Source: an uncultured Verrucomicrobiota bacterium (GTDB lineage: Bacteria > Verrucomicrobiota > Verrucomicrobiia > Limisphaerales > UBA1096). From it: 7,863 nucleotides of DNA. The position numbers were made by a program, and so were the translations under genes. The number at the start of each line of letters is the position of its first letter. Position 1 is the stretch's first letter. The notes below the pieces were generated by a model. That model was not told where the DNA came from, searched no databases, and saw nothing but the letters and a program-made list of their open reading frames with translations. Positions 1 to 6,100 of this stretch are shown piece by piece. The DNA lies in contig CAJXAU010000060.1 of assembly GCA_913050205.1 (NCBI GenBank), positions 1-7,863 on the forward strand, in the 5' to 3' direction.

Positions 1-55
1 TTCGGCGTGTACACCACCGACGGCTTAACCGGCTTCGCAGGGGGCGGGGGAGCTT
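1..55. repeat. 55-bp exact repeat, copy 1 (shared with 4468-4522)
   Basis: These 55 bases are identical to 4468-4522 and lie in the same reading frame, encoding APPPPAKPVKPSVVYTP in both large proteins. The match breaks right after base 55. It may extend left beyond the window. Perfect identity, including third codon positions, next to strongly diverged linker suggests recent gene conversion or strong constraint. Confidence 0.95.
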
Positions 56-2348
56 TCTTTAGGCCTTTGGCAGCAGCTTCGAGCTTCTTTTTATTTGCCG
101 TCAACTTTGAGATCTCGCGATTGAGATCTCGTTCCTCATCAACCGATTCTTCCTTTTTTTCTAATTGCTGCGCGAGTTGCAACACGCGGCCACCCCGTGC
201 CAATTCCTGCTTGGGTGCCGGCTTAGCGACGGTCTTGGGTGCCGGCTTCGGTACCGGCTTGGGCTTTGGCCGGGCAGGTTTGGCTGGGGCTGGGCTCAGT
301 TTTCCCGAGATTCGATCAATCGCTTTGTTTTGATCCAACTGATTCTGTACCGCAGCGCTCCTTGAGGATCGCCCTCGATTCTGTTTAATGGCGTTCTGAG
401 CAACTCTGGCTTCTTCAGCGTTAATCAATGCAAGCCCGTCCGCCTGCTTGGCCAAGCGCCCCAGACTTTCAACTTCCAACTCCTCAATCTCATCTTTTTC
501 AACTTCCGAGTTTCTTAGCGCCTCCCCACCCTCCGCCATCACGATGCCGCCGGAAAAGAACCCGCGCCGACTGGCCGGCATCTGGTTTCGAGCGGGTGTC
601 TTGCGTCGGCTTGTATCACGAGTTCGCGCAGTCTCCGATGGAGCATCGACATCGTACAACTCCACCTGCCCTTCCTTGCCCTTGGCCCAGTTAAAATCGC
701 GCTGCCCCCGGTTCTGCGCTTGGCTTTGACCCTGCTGCGCTTGGCCAAGCGACAGGGAAGATGCAGCCTTCCCATCAACAGTTTGGGCGTATCCATAAAA
801 GTTGACCGTTGCATTGTCGATAGCTGCCCCCGTTTTCCTCCCGTCTAGCGCGAACATACCCGGTTGCGGTTGGGCCGGTTCACCATCGGCCTTCTCTGCA
901 TCCCTGCCAAACGCCGCTGTTTCGCCTTTCGGATTTGCGTCAAAATTATCTCCGAATGTTTCCTCTGGAATAGAAGCCACAGGGCCGGAAGCGGGTGGCA
1001 CCATGCCACCATACCCTCCGACTCCACCGATTCCACCGCCAAGTCCGCCACCACCAATCGCACCCCCTCCCCCGGAAGGGGCCATACCAACCACCCCACC
1101 CAAAGCTACCCCACCGTGGGTTTGTGAAATGTTTTCCTCAGTCTGTATCCCCCATTCGGCTGGTTTTTGTTTAACACTCCGGGTCTTGAAACCGGGCGTA
1201 CCTCCCAGAGCGATTGTGTACTTATCCTGTGCATCAATGACCGGCGCAGGTGTCCCGGGATTAGGTGGTGGAGCTATTCGCTTGTAGTAACCGTCCGTCT
1301 CCTTCCATGTGTTATTTTTTTGCGACTCGTCCGCTGGCACTTGGTTGGCAAACACCGCGGGTTGCTCCACTGCCGCGTTGAGCGATTCGGATTCCAACCG
1401 TGCGACTCCGGTGATGTTTCCACCGGATGTGGACGCCGGATCCATCGCATTGAAAAACCCGTTAGCGACGGTTAGATCATCCGATGCCGTTTCCTCGGCG
1501 GATTCCGGCATGGCCAACTCTGCAAAACGTCGAGAGTCACGGAGGTTTTCCCGGTAGCTGGCAAGGGGTTGCCCTGATCCCGCAGAGGCAACAGGCTCGA
1601 CATAATCCGACTCACCCCGGAAACGCTCGGTAACTGAGGAAGTGGGTTTACTGGTTTCAGCGAAATCCGCCAAATTCACATCTTCTGGACTGGCTCCAGC
1701 ACTATCAAAATCCACATCTTCCAACGCATTCTCCTCTCTTGTCAGTAGGTCCAGTTCTTCCATGGGCTGCATTTCGGCGGACGTCGCTGCCGGTTCCCCC
1801 TCTATCAGGTTACGCCCCAGCATGACGCCTCCCTCTTCCGCCCCACTTTCATCGTACGCGCGGTTGGCCTCTCTTTGATTACCCGGTGTTGAAAAAGTCG
1901 TTTTTGCGTCCATCTCCATGTCCGCCAGTTCGACTTGGGCCATCGAGCCTGGCGAGTTGATGGCCGGAAGCAACAAGGAGGAGACCACCAGCAATAGGGT
2001 CACCACCGCAGCCGCGGCGATCAGGATCACCCGAAATTCAGGCCGCGCCATTTTCCGCTTGGCCAAGCGATCTCCTCCGGCAAACGTTTCACGAAGTTTA
2101 TTCCGACGCTTGCCGCTCAACTGAACTCGATCGGCCTTTTGCGTTCCTTCCGTAGCAAGTGCTTCCTTGAGCAAAGGAATCGTTCGCTGCATCTCGGCAT
2201 GGAATCGAGCCAACTCGGCATCCGTTTTAAGGTGTTCACGAAGCTGCTCCTCATCGTAGGCGCTCGCCTCGCCCAGGAGCATGGCAACCAGACGCGCTTC
2301 AAGTTGGTCGCGCGAGTTTGCCGCAGGGATGTCGGTCGAATCACTCAT
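1..2348 (-). CDS. Giant single-pass membrane protein with anti-sigma-like N-terminus, paralogue of the VWA protein at 3138-6812 (3' end missing)
   Basis: The frame is open from the ATG at 2348 to the left edge (about 782 residues) with no stop. The N-terminus (MSDSTDIPAANSRDQLEARL) aligns with the start of the other large protein (MSDSNKQANEPTREQLEAHV). Residues about 13-65 form a helical anti-sigma-like region without a His/Cys zinc motif. A basic patch with RLAK follows, then one membrane helix at about 103-126. The rest is low-complexity: a conserved island RRFAELAMP near 273, a Gly-rich tract near 421-449, an island GQVELYDVD near 559, a TonB-like Lys/Pro tract near 684-713, and a charged probable coiled coil near 714-761. 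The last residues in view, APPPPAKPVKPSVVYTP, equal the stretch just before the VWA region of the paralogue. A VWA domain outside the window is therefore expected but not seen. The start overlaps the sigma-factor stop, which implies co-translation. Function is inferred: a sigma-linked membrane sensor or scaffold. Confidence 0.85.
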   Translation of the reverse strand, partial: MSDSTDIPAANSRDQLEARLVAMLLGEASAYDEEQLREHLKTDAELARFHAEMQRTIPLLKEALATEGTQKADRVQLSGKRRNKLRETFAGGDRLAKRKMARPEFRVILIAAAAVVTLLLVVSSLLLPAINSPGSMAQVELADMEMDAKTTFSTPGNQREANRAYDESGAEEGGVMLGRNLIEGEPAATSAEMQPMEELDLLTREENALEDVDFDSAGASPEDVNLADFAETSKPTSSVTERFRGESDYVEPVASAGSGQPLASYRENLRDSRRFAELAMPESAEETASDDLTVANGFFNAMDPASTSGGNITGVARLESESLNAAVEQPAVFANQVPADESQKNNTWKETDGYYKRIAPPPNPGTPAPVIDAQDKYTIALGGTPGFKTRSVKQKPAEWGIQTEENISQTHGGVALGGVVGMAPSGGGGAIGGGGLGGGIGGVGGYGGMVPPASGPVASIPEETFGDNFDANPKGETAAFGRDAEKADGEPAQPQPGMFALDGRKTGAAIDNATVNFYGYAQTVDGKAASSLSLGQAQQGQSQAQNRGQRDFNWAKGKEGQVELYDVDAPSETARTRDTSRRKTPARNQMPASRRGFFSGGIVMAEGGEALRNSEVEKDEIEELEVESLGRLAKQADGLALINAEEARVAQNAIKQNRGRSSRSAAVQNQLDQNKAIDRISGKLSPAPAKPARPKPKPVPKPAPKTVAKPAPKQELARGGRVLQLAQQLEKKEESVDEERDLNREISKLTANKKKLEAAAKGLKKAPPPPAKPVKPSVVYTP
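210..248 (-). repeat. Short direct repeat encoding a Lys/Pro-rich periplasmic-type linker
   Basis: CTTGGGTGCCGGCTT occurs at 210-224 and again at 234-248, 24 bases apart, inside a stretch (about 210-300) coding for alternating Lys-Pro and Ala-Pro, such as KPKPVPKPAPK. Such segments in TonB-like proteins form stiff extended spacers across the periplasm. A similar role here is inferred. Confidence 0.8.
446..457. repeat. Dispersed palindrome GCTTGGCCAAGC, copy 1
   Basis: A perfect 12-bp palindrome around the core CTTGGCCAAG (447-456). It is inside the left-hand VWA paralogue and encodes RLAK there. Confidence 0.9.
738..751. repeat. Dispersed palindrome CGCTTGGCCAAGCG, copy 2
   Basis: A perfect 14-bp palindrome. 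It is read in a different codon phase from the other coding copies, giving SLGQAQ instead of RLAK. The DNA sequence rather than the peptide is therefore what recurs. Confidence 0.9.
2056..2069. repeat. Dispersed palindrome CGCTTGGCCAAGCG, copy 3
   Basis: A perfect 14-bp palindrome encoding RLAK just before the membrane helix of the left-hand paralogue. It is at the position equivalent to the copy at 6516-6525 in the other paralogue, so this pair may be inherited from the duplication. Confidence 0.9.
2341..2348 (-). promoter_or_regulatory. 8-base stop/start overlap (ATGAGTGA) coupling the sigma factor to the VWA paralogue
   Basis: On the minus strand the sigma gene ends CAT GAG TGA, and the next gene starts at the ATG within those bases, sharing ATGAGTGA. 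No purine-rich ribosome binding site stands before this ATG. Translation by ribosomes finishing the sigma gene is therefore the likely mode, and would fix the ratio of the two proteins. Confidence 0.8.
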
Positions 2349-2967
2349 GGATGTAACCGGATCGTTTCAGTGACGCTGCCAATTTCTTGAGTGACTTGTG
2401 CAGGATATACCCCACGTTCGTCACAGTGAGTCCGGTGCGCTCGCTCATTTCCTTGTAAGAGAGCCCGTCCTCGAAACGCAGCCTGACCAATTGCTGACTC
2501 CGGTCATCCAGTTCCTCGACACAGGCTCGTGTCTGGGCCACCGCCTCCATGCGCACCATCCGCTCGTCCGGAGCAGGCGTGTTGGTTTTTTCCGCACCCG
2601 GAGTTTCCTCCGGCGAGAAGCCAACCGGCACCACCTTTTTCCGTTCACGGTGATGGGTCATCGCGAGGTTGAATACCGTCCGGTACAACCATGGCCGAGG
2701 CAAACCAACCTCAGAGTAGGAAGCATGCAATCGCACGAACGCTTCCTGCACAATTTCCTGAGCCTGCTCCCCGTCCTGAACCATCTTCATGGCATACGCA
2801 AGCAGCGGCGATTCGCACTGGCGAAACACCTCCTCGATCGGCTCCTTGTCCGGAGCAGCTTTGGTTTGCTCGTCGTCCATCGAGAGGGCAGCACCATCCG
2901 ATGCATCCGTGGCAGTCAGCCGTTTCGACTGACCTTTCGAGTCTCTCTTGAATACTCTTAATCCCAC
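2341..2967 (-). CDS. ECF-type RNA polymerase sigma-70 factor
   Basis: This 208-residue protein should direct RNA polymerase to a specific promoter set. Residues about 46-111 match sigma region 2: a helix DGEQAQEIVQEAFVRL (65-80) followed by RPWLYRTVFNLAMTHHRERK (91-110), the usual 2.3/2.4 pattern for melting and -10 recognition. An acidic/Pro-rich linker (112-137) follows. Residues about 145-201 are region 4, with a helix-turn-helix SYKEMSERTGLTVTNVGYIL (170-189) for the -35 element. No extra C-terminal domain is present. The start is uncertain: the drawn GTG at 2967 has AGG four bases upstream and is the first possible start after an in-frame stop at 2989-2991. An ATG at 2880 (MDDEQTKAAP) would give 179 residues, closer to usual ECF length. 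The gene lies between two paralogous membrane VWA proteins with anti-sigma-like N-termini and overlaps the downstream one. They are its likely regulators (inference). Confidence 0.92.
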   Translation of the reverse strand: MGLRVFKRDSKGQSKRLTATDASDGAALSMDDEQTKAAPDKEPIEEVFRQCESPLLAYAMKMVQDGEQAQEIVQEAFVRLHASYSEVGLPRPWLYRTVFNLAMTHHRERKKVVPVGFSPEETPGAEKTNTPAPDERMVRMEAVAQTRACVEELDDRSQQLVRLRFEDGLSYKEMSERTGLTVTNVGYILHKSLKKLAASLKRSGYIHE

Positions 2968-3040
2968 GACGCCTATCGCTTGGTTTTCTTAGGTGTTAAC
3001 TGAAAAGAATTTTCCCAACAAAAGCCGGATACACGAAATT

Positions 3041-3067
3041 CCTGACCGATTTAAACCCAAAAAGTTC
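3041..3067 (-). promoter_or_regulatory. Candidate ECF-type promoter upstream of the sigma gene
   Basis: On the minus strand GAACTT (3062-3067) is followed after 16 bases by TCAGG (3041-3045). This resembles extracytoplasmic-stress sigma promoters (GAACTT near -35, TC-rich -10). Transcription would start near 3034, about 65 bases before the GTG at 2967. It sits in the 170-base gap (2968-3137) between the large VWA gene and the sigma gene, where autoregulation would be expected. It rests on pattern only; there is no convincing intrinsic terminator in this gap, so read-through from the upstream gene is also possible. Confidence 0.3.
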
Positions 3068-3075
3068 AAAAAGTT
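3058..3075. repeat. Tandem 9-bp direct repeat in the sigma upstream region
   Basis: CAAAAAGTT occurs twice back to back (3058-3066 and 3067-3075), reading AACTTTTTG twice on the minus strand. It overlaps the proposed -35 element. It could be a regulator binding site or doubled -35-like elements, or simply a chance A-rich duplication. Confidence 0.6.
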
Positions 3076-3090
3076 GGCAGCAAAACCCAT

Positions 3091-3104
3091 CGCTTGGCCA
3101 AGCG
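3091..3104. repeat. Dispersed palindrome CGCTTGGCCAAGCG, copy 4 (intergenic)
   Basis: A perfect 14-bp palindrome, the only copy outside genes. It lies 34 bases after the stop of the large VWA gene. On the minus strand it is followed by ATGGGTTTT, so it could act as a weak hairpin, but a 5-bp stem with a short T-run is poor for termination. A half copy (CGCTTGG at 2977-2983) lies nearer the sigma start. Confidence 0.9.
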
Positions 3105-3137
3105 CGTTCGGTTTTGATTCTGTCCTATTCATTGCTC

Positions 3138-6100
3138 TTAATTTCCGGCGAGGATGCGTGCCTTGCGGATCATCTCCTCCAACTGCGCCGGCCTCGGGTC
3201 GGTCCCGTACACGCTCGCCAACCCCGCCATCAACCCCTGCAAATCACTCAACTGTACTCCCTCCGCGTACGGGTTTCTCCCCAACCACTCCGCAAACGTC
3301 GCCGACACGCTCGCCAACTTCATCGCCGGACTCGACTGTCCCAGCGGCATCACCGCCGCCTCATACGCCAAACTCCATTCCATCTCCGTATACTCTCTCG
3401 TGTACGGCTTTTTGTACCTTACCCTCACCACTCCCAGCGGGCCTTCCCCCTCCCTGTCCACCTGCACCACATACATCGCGTTCCCTGACTCCGCCGCACT
3501 GATCTCTGCCGCATCTACCTTGTTGTTCCTAAAATCTTCCTTCTTCAATTGATGCCGCAGGTATCCCACCTGCCGGTACACCTTCACTCTCTTTTCGTTC
3601 CACTCCACCTGCACCTTCACGTCCGATGCCGCCACCTGAAATGCTCCCAGCAACTTCTTCTCAAACTCTTCCACCGCTTGGCTTGGCTGATTCAAAAATC
3701 CGTATCGCCCATCCCCATTCCTCGCCAACACTTCCAGCAGGTTGTCGTTGTACCCCTCCCAACCTATCCCAAAACAATCCAGCGCTATCCCCTGCTTCCG
3801 GTTTGTCTCCACTGTCTCTTTCAACTCGTACGGATTTACATTGCCCATGTTCGCCGCTCCGTCGGTCAACAGGATCACTCGGTTGTTGCCCCCTTTCACA
3901 AAATGTTTCCTCGCCGTGGCATACGCCAACTCCAAACCGTTCTCCACGTGGGTGCCCCCCTGCGGTTTCCAACCGGTCGATGCCTGCAAAAACGCCTCCC
4001 CCTGCCCCCCTCGCATTCCATCGATCCGCAACTGGGGCGTGCGCGCGAATGTGATCAGGCTCACTCGGTCGTTCGGGGTCAGTTTTCGCGCCAACACTCC
4101 CAGCGCCTGTGACACGATGCTCACCCGATCCTCCCGCTCCATCGACCCGGAGTTGTCCAACAAACAAACCAAATTGACCGCCCGTCCCGGTTGACGCCCC
4201 AGCGCTGCCGTCTTCACTGAAAACCTTACGATGTCCCGATCGTGTACAAACGGCGACCGCGCTCGCTCCCAGTTGAAGGCCACCGGCTCACCCGCACGCG
4301 GCATCGGGTCGCGATACTCCAGCGCATTCAGAAACTCCTCACTCCTAACCTCGCTTGGCTCCGGCAACTTGTCCGACTGCAAACTCGCCCACGCGGTCTT
4401 GAACGACACGTCACTCACGTTCAATGAAAAGGTCGAAAACGCATTCTCCCGGGTCTCCGTCTCCGGCTTCGGCGTGTACACCACCGACGGCTTAACCGGC
4501 TTCGCAGGGGGCGGGGGAGCTTCCGTTTCGGCTACTGGTTTGGGCTCCGCCTCCAGCAGGGCTTGTTGACGTTCGAGATTTATTTCTTTCCCCGCGAGGT
4601 CGCGCCTCAACTCGCTTGATTTTTTATCCGCATCACGATCCGGCTTGGCCAAGCGCTTGGCCAAGCTAACCGGTTTTTTCGCCTCCGACACCAACCCGTC
4701 CTTGCCTGAATCCGCTGATTCCCTCAACTCACTTAACCGGCCCTCCAAACGACTTGGTGAATCATCGAACGTCCCAAGCGCATCCATCTCCTCGAGCACC
4801 ATTTCATCTTCGCCAGCCAAGTCCATCGTGAGCCGGGTGGACGATGAGGATCTGCCGCGAACCGCCACAGCCTGCCCTCCCTTGGGCAATGCCTTGGTCT
4901 CGTCTACTGTAGTTCGGTTCGCGCGGAACATTCGTCCGTTGATTGGCACATCACCCAGTATCGGGACCTCAGCCTGGCCCTCTTCTTCGGTCTCTGCGAT
5001 TTCCTCAGCAGACACTCTCGCGTAGTCATCCAGCGCCAAATTTGACTTCAAATTCTCCTTGATATCCTGAAGTGGCCTCCCGTCTGAATCATCTGCCACA
5101 AGACCAGCGGTGATCTCACGGTCGTACCGTGTAACTGCCATTTCACCCGACCTGCTTGACGACCTCGCAGTCTCCTCGTTGGCCACCACTCCACCCCAAT
5201 TCGAACGCCCGCCGGTTACTACGGTGCCTGGAGCCGAATCTGGAATCGCCGCCAGATTCTTAGCCTTGCGACGTGGGGCCGTTGGCCGGGGCATCCTCAC
5301 CGCGGGAGGGGCCGGGGCGGCTCCGCTACCGATATCTCCTGCCGCCCGCTGAGTTGGTTTTTGTTGGGCCGTACCGCTGTATTTCCCACCAGCAAAACCA
5401 CCTCCACCGAAGCCCCCCATCATTCCCATTGGCTTCGCAGACTCAGTGGCAGCCGGTTCGCTTGGATTGTGCGGACTTCCACCACCTTGTTGCTGCCCCC
5501 GAAATCTATTCCAGCGATCCCCTCCGGATGCGACGCTGGCATTCGCGTCCCAGTTTACCACTGACTGACCGGGGGCAGTTGCTCCGCTCGGTCGGTTTGC
5601 GTTGGCGCCTTGATAAAACCAACCGTTGGCGTCCTTGTTCGATTCTTCATCCGCGATGACCAAATCTTCCGTTATGACAGGAAGCCCTCCTGTGGCGTAG
5701 CCCGGTTTGGGTGTGTTTTTCTCTCTACCCTGCTGCGCCACACCGGAGTCGAATGCGACGCCCCCTCCGACTCTTGCCGCGGCGCCTCCCGCCGGAGCAG
5801 GCATGATACCGGTCATCACTCCCAGTTTATCCCGTTTTCCAAACTCAGCTGATGCCGGCCCCGAAAGATCCACTGATTCAAACAACTCCACCTGACCATC
5901 TGCTCCGGCTTCACGTCCGGACGCGTTGCTGAACCCAAATCGTTTGGCGGCGACTTGTTCATTCACCAACACGGCTCCATTGACAGAGAGCGACTCGCCC
6001 CGTTCGTCCGCATCGTCTTCACCTTCGTCAACAGGCATGGATAACTCGGCAAATTGCCGAGCCTCCCCGCCAAGTTCCGCCTGCTTTACCTGACCAGATG

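Noticed and set aside
1..55. The 55-bp repeat as an insertion-sequence end or attachment site
   Set aside because: It is in frame in both paralogues at equivalent positions and encodes the same peptide, so paralogy or conversion is simpler.
539..814. Short minus-strand frame inside the left paralogue
   Set aside because: It is out of phase with the continuous 782-residue frame and shows no domain or start context.
1003..1085. Gly-codon-rich stretch as a tandem DNA repeat or CRISPR-like array
   Set aside because: The units are irregular and in frame with a Gly-rich protein segment; there are no constant repeats with unique spacers.
802..1287. Plus-strand Pro-rich open frame of 161 codons
   Set aside because: It is the antisense of the Gly-rich tract of the left VWA paralogue; the Pro runs are reversed Gly codons.
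2398..2961. Plus-strand open frame of 187 codons opposite the sigma gene
   Set aside because: It mirrors the sigma gene codons and its product has no recognisable domain; the minus strand encodes a clear sigma factor.
3091..3104. Intergenic palindrome as terminator of the large VWA gene
   Set aside because: The stem would be about 5 bp with a 4-base loop and only a short, delayed T-run; it fits the dispersed palindrome family better.
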